Shown here piece by piece: positions 48,932 to 61,129 of a DNA stretch of 64,000 nt. A model generated the notes under the pieces. The model did not search any database. It saw nothing but the letters and a program-made list of their open reading frames with translations, and was not told where the DNA came from. The DNA is from Myotis daubentonii (taxonomy: Eukaryota; Chordata; Mammalia; Chiroptera; Vespertilionidae): the NCBI RefSeq assembly GCF_963259705.1, contig NC_081842.1, positions 180,114,349 through 180,178,348 on the forward strand. Direction: 5' to 3'. Position 1 is the first letter of the stretch; each line of letters starts with the position of its first letter. The translations under genes and the position numbers were made by a program.

Positions 48932-49528
48932 GTGCCTGGCCAGCCTGGGTGATTGGCTGATGGCTGTTTGCAGGCTGGCCAAGCCCCCCAGCAGGGACCC
49001 TCACCCCATGAGGGTGTGGCCAGCCTGGGTGAGTGGCTGATGGCTGTTTGCAGGCTGGCCACAGCCCCTTCAGGTTGGGGGTCCCCACTGGGGTGCCTGA
49101 CCATCCTGGGTGAGGGGCTGAGGGCCATTTGCAGGCTGGCTAAGCCCCCCAGCAGGGACCCTAACCCCATGAGTGTGTGGCCAGCCTGGGTGAGCGGATG
49201 ATGGCTGTTTGCAGGCTGGCCACAGCCCCCAGCCACCCAAGCTCCCAGTGGAGGCTGGCTGGAAGCAAGTAACTGGGATTTATTTAGCTTCTACAATTGA
49301 AACTTTATTGCCATAAGCGGAGGCCTCAGCCGGCTCAGGGCTGGTGGGAAGTTTGGCTTCCTCCATTGCCTGGGCAACCAAGCTTCCTGCTTGCTCCAGC
49401 TCCGTGGCTGCCGGCTGCCATCTTGGTTGGGTTAATTTGCATATAGTCACTCTGATTGGCTGGTGGGCTTGGCTTAGGGTGTCACGAATGTACGGTCAAT
49501 TAGCATCTTTGTCTTTTATTAGTGTAGA
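48932..49528 (-). mobile_element. Helitron type B, left end truncated, with four 80-bp repeats
   Basis: The right end AGTGTAGA before T matches the 5' terminus of type B at 21977. The left terminus (CTAG and hairpin) is missing. Four tandem units with period 80-81 bp have the CAGCCTGGGT block at about 48941, 49021, 49102 and 49182. Confidence 0.82.
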
Positions 49529-49739
49529 TGTTCATTCATAGAAAAGAAAACTGCAAAAATCTAGGTGGTAGGATTATGTATAACTTCTGTCTTATTCTGT
49601 GTGCTGAATTGTTTTTTTTTTGTTTCTCTGTAATGAATATTTATTGCCTTTTTAAGCAGGAAGAAAAATGTTATTTTAAGAGAGAAGGAGCCATTGGAGA
49701 AAGATGTAAAATGCTACACAGGCATCATACCAAAAGCTA

Positions 49740-49930
49740 ATATTTACACAATTTTTAATTTGTGCCAGATACTGTGTGAAGTGCTTTCCCTAGGTCATCT
49801 CAATTCATCCTCCTCACCACAGCTCTGGGAGGTTTAAACTGTTATCATTCCCATTTTACAACTAATAACACTGGGGCTCAGAGAGAAAGAACCCAGGTCA
49901 CAGAGATTCACACCCAGTCTAACTCCAGAA
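49740..49930 (-). repeat. MIR
   Basis: CCAGATACTGTGTGAAGTGC, TCATTCCCATTTTACAACTA and CTGGGGCTCAGAGAGAAAGA match the MIR complement. Confidence 0.75.
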
Positions 49931-50346
49931 CTCAGGATTTTAATTAAAGGTTGAGTCTTCAATTAGCATCAGGATTAAAAGTGTTATTGAACTGTTATTG
50001 GAGGTGATTTGGTGATCTTAAGCATGTATGTTGGAGGAAAAGAAGAGGATGTAGAATCAACAAAATTGGCTCAAACATGTAAGCAGTTTCTCCAAGCTTC
50101 AAACCTCCCTAATGAAGCAGTCTGTGGAGAACTGTCAGTCCCCTTCTCCAAGGAAGTTGATCTCTGAACAAGGTTTGAATGACTCATTATCATCCTCTAA
50201 ACAGGTTCAAAGAGACCATAAGAAAGAACAAGCAACCTGGTCTGCACGAGGCTGCAAGAGAGGTGAGAACAGTTTGGGGAGGGCAGGACTACTGTAGCCA
50301 TAGCCAATGAGTCTGCTAACACAGCAGGCATGAAATTCCACTCTGG

Positions 50347-50605
50347 CCCTAACTGGTTTGGCTCAGTGGATAGATTGTTGGCCTGTGGACTGAAAGGTCC
50401 CAGGTTTGATTCCAGTCAAGGGCATGTACCTTGTTGCGGGCACATCCCCAGTAGGAGGTGTGCAGGAGCAGCTGATCGATGTTTCTCTCTCATTGATGTT
50501 TCTAACTCTCTCTCTCTCTCTCCCTTCCTCTCTGTAAAAAAATCAATAAAATATATTTTTTTTAAAAGAGAAGAGAAAAAGATCTCTCTCTTTGGAAAAA
50601 AAAAA
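50347..50605 (+). mobile_element. Ves SINE with exact 15-bp target duplication
   Basis: Begins CCCTAACTGGTTTGGCTCAG and ends with a long A/GA-rich tail. The duplication GAAATTCCACTCTGG is exact at 50332-50346 and 50606-50620. The B box (GGTTTGATTCC) has one change. A CT dinucleotide run lies in the tail region. Confidence 0.95.
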
Positions 50606-51349
50606 GAAATTCCACTCTGGAAACCAAAGACATTTCAGAGATAGTAGCATTCGGTGAGCTAGAGGAGGAAGAGGACCCAGAGATTCCCACTGCTGAGCAC
50701 CCACAATCACCTTTCTCCGCATCACCATCATCACCAGCCTCCCTCACCTGAGAAAGCCATGCCATGATCAAAGGCAGACAAGCTATCAGACACATTATCA
50801 TTTACAACTCAGAGCAATAGCATTCTCTTTTCTTGAGCATGCACCCTTTATTAATTGAAGTAAAATACAAATATGGTAGATATAAGAAATATAAGGCTTT
50901 CATAAGTTAACTCCTAACTATGCTCTCTCTGCCAAACCTACTTTTCCATTCGTTTTTTAAAGTGTATTTTAATTACACATTAATCATAAATACATTCTTA
51001 ACATAACAATAATTTTAATGTTAGAAAACTAAATCTTGACCAGGCTCTTTTATCCTATGTCCTTTTGCAGAAAAAAAGTCACCCAGTCTCCTCTTCTAGA
51101 ATCTTCCAGGTATTTACACTCACAAATATTTACTTAGAAATGCATCGTTTTATCTTGTAGGTGTTTGCTTTTTTAATATTTAAGTAGTATCATGCCCTGT
51201 ATCCTTGTTTTCCTTCAGTGAACCATGGGTTTGGAATATCATCTTTCTTGTACACATAGATCAATATAGATGAATGTGTGTGTATGTTTGTGTGAAAACT
51301 GAGGTAGTGTTCCTACAGTAAAGTACACAAATCTTCAGTACAATTCAAA

Positions 51350-51530
51350 TCCCGACTGCACAGCTCTGTCACCTAGGAGCTCTGTGACACTGGGTGAGTT
51401 CACCTCTCTGAACTACCATAACCTTATCTGTAAAATAGAGATGATAATATCATTGTAAAGAGGAATAAATGAGCTGGCATTTGTAAAGTGTGTGGCACAT
51501 GTAAACTCCACATTTATGTCTGTTCAATAT
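51350..51530 (+). repeat. MIR
   Basis: GAGCTCTGTGACACTGGGTG, CTTATCTGTAAAATAGAGAT and GTAAAGTGTGTGGCACATGT follow MIR order. Confidence 0.75.
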
Positions 51531-52196
51531 TAATGAAGAGTCTGAGTTCCACAGCTGGTGAGGAGCAGAGGTCGACTGGCTCTCATTGATCTACGTGGCT
51601 TCTCCTTGGACTCTGTTATGATCCTCTCTTGGGAGTAGGGCGATCGCTGATCCCACCTTTCAGATGGGGAAGCAGAAGCCCAGTAATTCACCTATGGAAT
51701 GAGAGTGGAGAGCTCTCCATCCCTCCCTTTGTAGGCTTTGCCTGGGCCATCCCACATGGCTGGATTATAGCCTCACCTTTTCTTATAAATCCCAGACTTT
51801 CTGAGCTTCTCCATTTCAAGGGAGAGTGGAACAGGTGGAGTCTCCCAGCTTTTCTCCTGTAGAGACAAGATGCCTTCAGGGGGCAAGGGAAGAAGTGTTG
51901 CCTGATCCACCATCTAACTTCCTCCCCCAGCCTTTTCAAAAGAAGTCTGACAATTTCCCTTCATTTACACATCCATCCATCCCCCCTCTCCATCCCATTA
52001 ACACCACAGGACAGGCCTTTCTTTGTGCTCCTGGCATGTAGGGGTTTTTTTTTTTGGTGTCAGCATTAGGTTAATTTCATTACAGATGCAGGGACTAACC
52101 CCGGGAGAGATGAGGAGGGTGGCAGTAGGCTTTTGTAGGGCTGGAAACTACAAAACTAAAAAGAGCAGGGAATCTTTATCAGGAAAGCAAGAGACA

Positions 52197-52397
52197 GCCT
52201 GGCCACAGTGGCTCAGTGGTTGAGTGTTGACCTATGAACCAGGAAATCACAGTTGGATTCCCGGTCAGGGCACACGTCCAGGTTGCAGGCTTGATCCGCA
52301 GTGCAGGAGGTAGCTGACCAATGATTCTCTCTCATCGTTGATGTTTCTATCTCTCTCTTCCTCTCTCTGAAATCAATAAAGATATATATTTTAAAAA
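52197..52397 (+). mobile_element. Ves SINE (variant head)
   Basis: The head (GCCTGGCCACAGTGGCTCAG) and GTTGACCTATGAACCAGGA anticodon-side block differ from the younger copies, marking another Ves subfamily. Target duplication GAAAGCAAGAGACA (52183-52196) versus GAAAGCAGGAGACA (52398-52411) has one mismatch. Confidence 0.9.
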
Positions 52398-52714
52398 GAA
52401 AGCAGGAGACAAATTGAGAAGAACCTCAAGGTCAGAAAGAGAGCCTGGGTACACAATGCCAGAAGAGTCAGATAACCTCCAAAAGAGGGGGCAGAATATG
52501 GACAAATGCCAACGTCAGAGCCAGAGTACAGCGTGAGGGGTTCAGGATCAGGCATGAGGCAGCTCAGGCATGTGAGCACAGAGCAGCTTTCCTAAGGGAG
52601 CATTAGCTGTGACCTGTGACCCACTGTCAGGAGATGGTCAGCATATCAACGAATCAGTGGGGCTTAAACCTTCATGGGTGCTTTAGATGATGTGGATAAA
52701 CATCTTTGCTTCCC

Positions 52715-52830
52715 TATTAGACAGTACACCCCTGAGAGCAGGACCATGTTGTGTTACTCTATCTCCCTGCACATCGCTCTGTGCCTTGCACATAGCAGGT
52801 GAATGGCAAAGGTTTACTGGACACATTGGA
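52715..52830 (+). repeat. L2 fragment
   Basis: CCTGAGAGCAGGACCATGTT and TGCCTTGCACATAGCAGGTG fit the L2 3' region. Confidence 0.65.
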
Positions 52831-54059
52831 CTAAGGGAAAGGCACAGAGCTGAATTAGGGGTCCTAGAGTTGACTTGCAACTCTGCCTTCAGTAAGTTTA
52901 TTTACCTCCCTGAGACCCACTTTCCAAGGAAGAGGTTGGGTGATAAACATAATGCCTATTTCAGTGTTATAAAGTATTCTGAGTCCATGGGTAAATGAAT
53001 CCGTGATCAATAAAGACTTTTTGACAGGGTTATTAGCATTCTTACCAGCAAGGTAGTATCATAAAAGGAGAACAACACTACAAGTGCTCAGGATGCCGAG
53101 TGAATAAGGACAAGGTGTGCACAAGTGGAGGCAGATGGTATTTAAGGAATTACAATTCAGTGTCACAAATACCATTGTAAAGATAGTGCTATGGGGCCAA
53201 AAGAGGGAGTGGTTCCTTTTCTTAGGATGATTAGGGAAAACTCTGTAAAGGAGGTGACATTTGAGTGTATCTTGGAAAGAGGAACATGAGTTCAAATGGA
53301 GAAGAGGGTCCAGGTGCAAAGTCCACCCACACGGGGAATGGCACGAACCAAGTAGCACAAGACAGAACCTTTAGGGTTCATCAGGGGAGACTCAGACTTT
53401 GACCCAGAAGGTAATGTATTTTCTCATAGAAAGGAAGGAAAGGAAAAGAAGGGAGGGGATTGAGGGGAGGATAGAAGAGAAGAGGAGAGGGCAGAAAATG
53501 CCATTTGATGCTACGGATATATTTGCCTCTATCTTACCGACATTGTTGAGTAACATTCAAGTGCTAATAGAAAATCAGTGAGACAGCAAGGCAATGATTT
53601 CGATTCTGGAGCACTGAAGCCATAGAAAGTGAGTTCCAGGAGCAACTTGGAAATCATCCATGCTAAAACGTCCCAATGTGAACATTTTGTCTTTCTTTTA
53701 TGCTTCCTTCTCCTGCTGCCTGATGGGACATGGGAGAGGGGGTGCATTAGAATTTAAATCCTTTTTTGATTTCCAAGTAACTGTGGCCTGGAAACACAAA
53801 TTACAGGTGAGCACTTACTTTAAACATAAAGCTGAGCCTGGGTGAAGGAGGTTACTTTCTCAAGGCCTCGGAGCTAGTGAGTGGCAGGGCTGGGAATAAA
53901 GCCCCAGTCCCTCTGCTTTCTGGTTCAAGTCCAAGCTATGGTGGGAACTTCTGCATGCCCCTTAGGCCTTTGTTGATAAGGAAATGAACCATGAGAACTT
54001 AAACCCCTCATCCAAGGTTACAGGGGGACAACCTGGCAGGCTCAGGACTTGAGTGCAGG

Positions 54060-54300
54060 TCGCCCTCATTCCAAACTGCATTGTTAAGAGCTGTGTGACC
54101 TTGAGCCACACAGGTTCCTCATCTGTGACACAGCAGAGAGTCATAAAAATTCATGTTGTGGAAAGACTCACAGAATAAATAAATCAGATTTAAAAAAAAT
54201 AACTCCTACCTATCAGGCTTGCTGTCAGGATTAAATGAGTTGATATGGGAAAGTGCTTTGTAAACTGCCATACACAGTATAAATTTTATCATTATTATTA
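54060..54300 (+). repeat. MIR
   Basis: GAGCTGTGTGACCTTGAGCC, TTCCTCATCTGTGACACAGC and GGATTAAATGAGTTGATATG follow MIR order. Confidence 0.7.
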
Positions 54301-55229
54301 TTTCAAAAAGTATGGCTTCTCCCATAAAATAAAACCATCTGTGGCATACATTTATGACAACATGCCTCAGAAACAATTTCCATTCTGATGGGTTGCCTCC
54401 CTATCTTGGTGTTAAAAGAAAGGTTAAGGAAAATGAACAATGGAGGATTAAGATTAGATCTTTCCTGCATGAAACCACAAAATCAATAGAGCTCCTGTAA
54501 TCCATCGGTGACATGAGGAAATATACCGAGGCGTCTGGAACAATTACTCAGGGAAGTGCCAACAGGCATTGACAAGAAATTGGCAAGACAACCCATGGCC
54601 CAGGCTCGGCCGCTGCCTCCCTCGCTCTAGTGCCTCCTGGCAAAGGAAGACTCACACTTGAAATCACAGAGCTGTGCTGGTGCTGAGGAGAGGGGCACTT
54701 TCCTTGTCCCAAAGTTCTGCAGAAGCTATTGTTTTGCAATTGGGTCAGAGCTCCTTAGAAAAATAATAGCACGAGCAGCACCCTGGGGGTCTGGGATCAC
54801 ACCTATAGGCGTCTCCATATGTGAGCCTGTTTGGTTACACCTGCTCTGATTATCCTTATGCAGTGATGGCCATTATCACTATTGTTCTTGCTCAGTATTT
54901 AGAGCTTGCCACCTCTTCCTGACACCTGTGGGGCTGAGGGCCAAGGCTGAAAATTCAAAGTGGTGAGCTCTCTGCGGAGGGTTTGTTCTTCTTGCCCAGC
55001 TGGAAAGGGATGCCTGGAGATCTCAGAGTTCCGGGGAGTGTCCTGCTCAGGCTTTTCCCTGAAAAATCTGAGATTTGGTTTAAATGTAGGATTAAAATCT
55101 GGCCCCTGGGGGGCCCTAAGATGGGGTGACCTTTGATTAACCTTTATGGTTGCATGCTGCCACCTACACCTGTGTGACCTCCTCCACAGTCCTGAACATG
55201 GATGGGGCATTGTAGATGATACTCTAGTT

Positions 55230-55450
55230 TTAGTTACAATTGAAATAATAGCTACCGTATTTTGAATATCTACTGTGTACCAAACACTGCACAGGTGGCA
55301 TATATGTTGCTTCTAATCCTTATAACCCTCACTAGGTTACAGTGAAAGAATTGAGGGTCAGAGAGGCAAAGAAACTTGCTCAAAGTCACACAGCTAATAT
55401 GTGACAGAAAGGAGATTCTAACAACCCGTTGTCTCACACTCTTTGGCACT
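55230..55450 (-). repeat. MIR
   Basis: TACTGTGTACCAAACACTGC, GGTCAGAGAGGCAAAGAAAC and AAAGTCACACAGCTAATATG match the MIR complement well. Confidence 0.8.
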
Positions 55451-55678
55451 GCCTCTCAAAAGTACAAGTACTACTGTAATTGGTTCAGGAATGTAAGGCA
55501 GACTTCCCTCCCACCAAAGGGACAGTGAACAAATGAATTCAGGGTGATGGAAGTAACAGGAGAAGATGCCAGAAGGAAGAAGAGGATCAGAGAAGACTAG
55601 AAAATGCTGGGCTGATTCTAGAAGGTTTGGAAAGAAGCCTCGCCAGCAAGGCCAGCATAGGAATGACAGTGCTGATTC

Positions 55679-55703
55679 GGGGGGGGGGGGGTCGGGGGGG
55701 GGG
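55679..55703 (+). repeat. paired poly-G runs
   Basis: G13, TC, G10 within 25 bp. Likely able to form a G-quadruplex and prone to sequencing error. Confidence 0.9.
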
Positions 55704-56189
55704 CATTTAGTGCCTCCCACAGACCTTCTCCCAGCCTCTGAGGACATAGGTCACAGATTTGGAGGATATGAGACTGCAGTCACTCACTCTGCAAGTGTCT
55801 GAACACAGTGTAGCAGGAGGCCAGCCTGTTGTGGTCTTTAGGGACACTTTTAGTGGCTGGACACCCAACATCACCTATTTTCTGGTCTCTATGGGATCCC
55901 AGGTGACTCTGGCTTTATTGCCAGGACCCTCAAGCTTGCCCTGCCTCAGCAAGGGTCCTGGGTGAATCTCAGGACTTTTCCTCCCACTCTGTTCTGCCCA
56001 TAGAAGAATTGAGAAGCTGGGGCCCAGCTCTGGGCATCAGGCAGAACTGTATACCTGGAAAAGGTTTCCCCTCTATCTCTTGTCACACTTGTTCAAGAAA
56101 GTTTTTGGAGTTCACAGACAGGGTCCAGACAGGGGAGGCCTGAGGACTGGTATAAACTCCCACACTCAATATAGAAGCTGAGTGATAAT

Positions 56190-56344
56190 AATAACCAATG
56201 CTTATAAGATGGACTCATCCATCATGTGCCATGAATTGCTATAAATATTTTATTTATTAGCTTATTTAACTCTCACAAGAGCCCTATGAGGTAGATACAA
56301 TTAGCCACATTCTCCAGATAGAAATCTGAAGTTAACATAACTAG
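56190..56344 (-). repeat. MIR fragment
   Basis: CTTATTTAACTCTCACAAGA and GCCCTATGAGGTAGATACAA are MIR complement landmarks. Confidence 0.7.
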
Positions 56345-56560
56345 TCAGTGCAGAGCCCACTATGATAGCCTGAGTGTTTGTGTCCCCAAGTTCATGGTTG
56401 AAAACCCATCCCCACTGTAATGATATTTGGAGGTGGGGCCTTTGAGTGACTAGGTCATGAGAGCAGAGCCTTCATGAATGGCATTGGTGTCCCTCAGCTG
56501 AAGGTATAGTGTTGGTTCAGGTGGGCCAGTTGCCCTTCTTGGATTTGATGTCAGATCTGC
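56345..56560 (+). mobile_element. ancient MaLR-type LTR fragment
   Basis: GGTGGGGCCTTTGAGTGACTAGGTCATGAG and CTTCATGAATGGCATTGGTG-like blocks are typical of old mammalian LTR elements of the MLT/MST kind. Only part is present. Confidence 0.5.
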
Positions 56561-57029
56561 TGGTCTTCTGAGTGGCCCTGCTCTTCACTCTTGTGCTCTG
56601 TCTCTAGATGGCACCACTTCCTGTATCAGGGGTCTTGAAACCCTGTGAAAGCAGATCTTGGTTTTTCTACCTGCCAAGTCTCCAAGTCCATGGTGGTCTT
56701 GAGTCCTGCCTGATCAGAGAGTCCCTGCTTCACTTGTGAGTCTGGAGGCGTGGTTTCCCTGTGGCTGGTGGAGCAATGAGTAGCACACTTTCCACTTGGA
56801 AAGTTCTGCCCACCTCTTAAGGGAAGGTACTTTCAGACTCTTGGGGGAAAAAAGAGGTCTTCCCAATTAAGACTTTTATGAAAAAGGGGGCGGGGATTTA
56901 ACCTCATTAAACAATGTCACTTCCTAAATGTAGAAGCTGGTCTCCAAAAATAGTTCCCAATGAAATGCACCTCCTTGTATTCACACTTTTGTGTAGCTCC
57001 CAACTCCCACCCACATCTGGGCTGGCGTT

Positions 57030-57490
57030 GTGGCTCACTTGAACTCTCATAATGCTATGAAAGTTCTGCTGCACCATTTCCAGGCTGGAGCCTCAAGAAG
57101 GTTCAGCAGCTTCTGTGTTTATGTTCTGAGCCGCCGTGTAAGATGTCCAGCTACCCTGTTGGAGAGATCATGTGGAGAGGCCTCGTGGAGTGGCCACATA
57201 GAGAGGAAAAGGCACTGAGGAGGACCAAGGTCCCAGTCAAGCTGTCCCATCCAGCTCTGAGCTGTCTGGCTTCCCAGGTGAGTCAACAAATATCTGCATG
57301 GAAAAGCCATCTGGGATTGTCCAGCCCAGAAAACAGACATCACGTGGAACAGAGATGACCACTCCTACTCTTCCCTGTTTGAATTACTCACAGAATTGTG
57401 AGTAATAGTAAAATTATTCATGTTATAAGCCACTAAATTTGGGAGTAGATCTTTATGGCGACACCAGATAACAGAAACTCTGTGGGACAC
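57030..57490 (+). mobile_element. ancient MLT1-like LTR fragment
   Basis: The blocks AAGATGTCCAGCTACCCTGT, CATGTGGAGAGGCCTCGTGG and the terminal TTATAAGCCACTAAATTTGG...GATAACAGAAAC are characteristic of MLT1-family LTRs. Small open frames here are incidental. Confidence 0.65.
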
Positions 57491-57704
57491 TATGTAAAAT
57501 CAGTATTAGCATCAGTAATTCAGAAGTCTGACTACTCAACCACTTCACCCTTTGATTTGGGGCTTCCAAGCAAGGGGACATTTCCCAGAGTTCCTTCTGC
57601 ACCCCCATCTATCACGCCAATGATTCAGGGTAAGTGTATGGTTATAGCACTACCAGTTACTCAGTTGATCTTTACAGATATGTGTAATTACTAGAGTTTA
57701 TTTC

Positions 57705-57840
57705 CTCTATGAAACTGTAACTCTATGTGGGCCGGGAGCCAAGGATAATATCCACTTCGGCATCACCCACTTTAACACAGTAGACACTGAGGGGGGAATA
57801 ATAATTATTAATTACTTACATGAATAAATGAATTGGTGTG
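57705..57840 (+). repeat. L2 fragment
   Basis: AACTCTATGTGGGCCGGGAG and TAACACAGTAGACACTGAGG with an ATGAATAAATGAATTGG end fit L2. Confidence 0.5.
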
Positions 57841-59164
57841 AAATTCAGAGTTGCTGAGGTATACCTACTGAGAAATCATTCACTTGCCAGGCTAAGGAGT
57901 TAGAACTTGATCCAACAGTGAGTGAATGAACGGATGAACAAGGTGACTTAAATTTCACTATTTGCTCGAGTTAATCCACAAAATCAATGCTACTACATAA
58001 TCCATCGAATTGTTTCAAGTCCCCCAGGTAATTAGTTTCCTGGAGCATTGCCAGGTGGATTCCCATTTTCCCTCCTCACATATTTCTGGCATTCCTGGAA
58101 ATACCTGAAATGAGAAAATGACCACTCAATATTTTGTTTGTTAAAAATAACCCTTACATTAATATAAACTCATTTACAGAAATGTGTTGCTTTGAATTGA
58201 ATTTGAGATGTTTCATTGCCTATGAAATCAGTTAAATATCCTAAGACTCTTATGATGTACAGTGCTCCAGAATTAAATGTAATTATGTATACACACTGAG
58301 AACCACTGGGTGGCCTGTGAATCATCCACCTTGCCCACATGAGAGTCCTGGACACACTACTACTTCATGATCAATGTCTCTAAGTTTTCTCCATTTGGGG
58401 GACTTTATTAAAAGCATAATTCTCACCACTGTCATGGACCACCTGTCTTCTAATGTTTTTCCTTTACCCCTTCTCACATATAAAGTTGAGTCCTCTCAGA
58501 TTGACAATCTGGTCAATGACCAGGAGCCAAGCCCTCTCTAAACCCTCAATCTCTAGCACCAAATCAAATTGTGCCTAAAGGGCTCTCATCTTCTCAATTG
58601 TTTTTGCCAAGTACATCCCAAATTATAAGGCAAAACCTGAAAAGTCACCTCTCCTGTGAGCACCCGGGCCAATGCCCACCTTGGAGCACACTGCTGGCCT
58701 CTTCTGTCTGCCTGGTCTTCACAGTGCTGATCATCACCATCAGTGCTGGTCAACTATTCTTGACATACTTTGTATATTTTCCTGGCCTGTATGGCTTTCA
58801 CTTAGTGTTCTATATCTTCCTCCTTCCCTTTAACAGCCAGAGAGAAATGCGTAGCTATCCATTATGAACCATACACAATAGAAGAAGCAGAGCACTTGTG
58901 TGTCCACAGAGAAGTACACATTCACACCTAGATATAGAAATATAGGTGATAGCGGACACAGGAGTTTCATGTCTGTCAATACAATGGACAAACAGACCCT
59001 GGAATAGACAGGGAGCTTCCTCTGCTAACCAGACCCTGCCTACTGCCACCAGCAGAGCTGTGTCATAGACACTGCCTACTTAAGTGGCTTTTTCCAACCC
59101 ATAACTCCTTTTCAGTGAATGTTCGGAAATCCTGTGAAGTGGGGAATGGGAATTGTGGGAAGGA

Positions 59165-59480
59165 GGGTGTATTACTTTTGGTAATGTTAGTCATTATCAC
59201 AGAAAAGCACGAATCTCAGCAGCTTAACACAATAGAAGTGTATTTCTTCTTTGGGCATATTCTAACCAGCAGGGGTGTAGAGGACTCAGCTCCATGTGGT
59301 TATGCAGGAACCCAAGCTGCCAGAGGTTCTGCCTTCTTCACCTGGCTTCCAAGGACACCCTGGGCACCCACATTCAGCTAGCAGACAGGGGAAATAGAGA
59401 CTATAAGACTGCACAGGGGAGGGGGTAAAATGGCATACATCACTTCTCTTTGGTCACAGGGCCAAGTACAATTGCAAGGG
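59165..59480 (+). mobile_element. ancient repeat copy, possibly LTR
   Basis: Blocks such as TCAGCAGCTTAACACAATAG and AAATGGCATACATCACTTCT belong to an old mammalian repeat. A second copy is at 62195-62400 (GCTATTGCTGCAGTAACATA, AGCACAACAGAAGTTTAATT). Family name not certain. Confidence 0.5.
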
Positions 59481-59939
59481 GCACAGGAAAATATCATGTA
59501 ACTGGAGGCCTCAAAGGAAGGGGACGGGGATTCATGAAGAGTTATTCTCTTTGCACAGAAGGATGAGATTTTGAATTTATTTTGCTTGCTATCTCTTTTT
59601 TCTTATTATTTTTCTATTTGGGAATAGAGCCATTTCCTTTTTTCCTTTGGGTTCCCCCCCCCAATTATTCCAAAGACCTATTTGCCCACTCAACCCACCC
59701 ACACTTCCTTCTGGTCCAACTTTGAACCCCAGTGGTGACCATACCCCTGCTGTGAGTGAGGAGTCCCATGAGCAGAACCACCTCCAGTAATGCAGTCACC
59801 ACAGCCCTCTGTTGGGGCTCTTTCAGGTTCCCCAGGTCTCCAGGAAACCCCTGTGGTGGAACTCTTGGAGATCAGGAGGTCTCAGACACTGATTAGGACT
59901 CTGGAACAATGGACCTATGATGGCTCTAAGTGATTTGTT

Positions 59940-60085
59940 TATTTTTTTAATTAACTCTTTATTGTTGAAAATATTACATATAGTACGTTTTTTCCCCATT
60001 GACCTCTTTTAGCCTTCCCTTGTTCCCCTCCCCAGGCCTTCACTACTTTATTGTCTGTGTTTATATGCATACAAGTATAAGTGAT
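59940..60085 (-). mobile_element. bat-type interspersed repeat fragment, probably L1-derived
   Basis: AACTCTTTATTGTTGAAAAT followed by a pyrimidine-rich stretch and TTTATTGTCTGTGTTTATAT resembles a repeat common in vespertilionid genomes, here inverted. Family not certain. Confidence 0.4.
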
Positions 60086-60168
60086 TTATTTTACCCATCT
60101 CCTGCCATAAGCAAAGGGACAGAAGATCAGTATACTGGTCATCATGTGATATAAGAAAGAAGGTCAGC

Positions 60169-60419
60169 CCTAACCGGTTTGGCTCAGTGGATAGAGCGTC
60201 AGCTTGCGGACTCAGGGGTCCCAAGTTCGATTCTGGTCAGGGGCATGTGCCTTGGTTGCAGGCACATCCCCATTAGGGGGTGTGCAGGAAGCAGCTGATC
60301 GATGTTTCTCTCTCATCGATGTTTCTCTCTCATCGATGTTTCTAACTCTCTACCCCTCTTCCTTCCTCTCTGTAAAGAATCAATAAAGTGCATATTTAAA
60401 AAAAAAAGAAAGAAAGAAA

Positions 60420-60480
<61 letters not shown>
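60169..60480 (+). mobile_element. Ves SINE with expanded GAAA tail
   Basis: Full-length copy starting CCCTAACCGGTTTGGCTCAG. The ATCGATGTTTCTCTCTC block is present three times rather than two. The A-tail has grown into a (GAAA)n array (60397-60490). Flanking AAGAAAGAAGGTCAGC / AGAAAGAAAGGTCAGC indicate the target duplication, blurred by the array. Confidence 0.92.

Positions 60481-60490
<10 letters not shown>
60397..60490 (+). repeat. (GAAA)n microsatellite in a SINE tail
   Basis: An A7 run gives way to about 20 GAAA units at the 3' end of the Ves SINE at 60169; the array grew from the SINE tail. Confidence 0.96.
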
Positions 60491-60491
<1 letters not shown>

Positions 60492-61129
60492 GTCAGCTTA
60501 AGGTCCCATCCCTTTTCTGGTCCATGTACAGCATAATGGTCCAAACCAGAGCTGTGGTCCCCACTGGGTAGTGGTCCAGGTTCTCTTTATTCATCTTCAT
60601 AGCCAGTTGGAAGCAGATTTACATGAATGTTATGGAAGGTAGAGTATGGTTACCACTTCCCCAGGGAAAGGTCTTGGGTCTGATTCTGATGCAGAGATGG
60701 GGTAGGCAACAAAATCAGGTCTCTCATGCTTTCCATGTATGACTCCAGGAAGATGGTCAACAGGCTCACTCCCACCCCAGGCAGTGCAACATGGTCAGTG
60801 GGGCCTTCAATATGCGAGCTGTGCCTTCCCCCCAGGATCCAGGGAAGTTGGGTCTGGAAGATAAGGACCTCACCTTAGGTGGACCAGCCTCTGCACTTTA
60901 ATCTTCAGGACTGTGGGTGACAAGCAAGGAAATGTGTGCTGTATGGAGCCGTGTGCTTTAAACAGCTACCAAGCTCGGCCCTGGGGACTTAATATGCTCC
61001 TTACCAGGGAACCATAATCTCAGTCAAAATAATCCCACACGTGTGCAGAGCTGCATAGTTTACAAAGCCCTTCACAGAGTGCATTATTTACTCCTCTCAG
61101 CACCAGCAGACAGATACTATGCTTATGCC

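Noticed and set aside
57119..57358. Short overlapping frames on both strands
   Set aside because: They fall in an MLT1-like LTR remnant.
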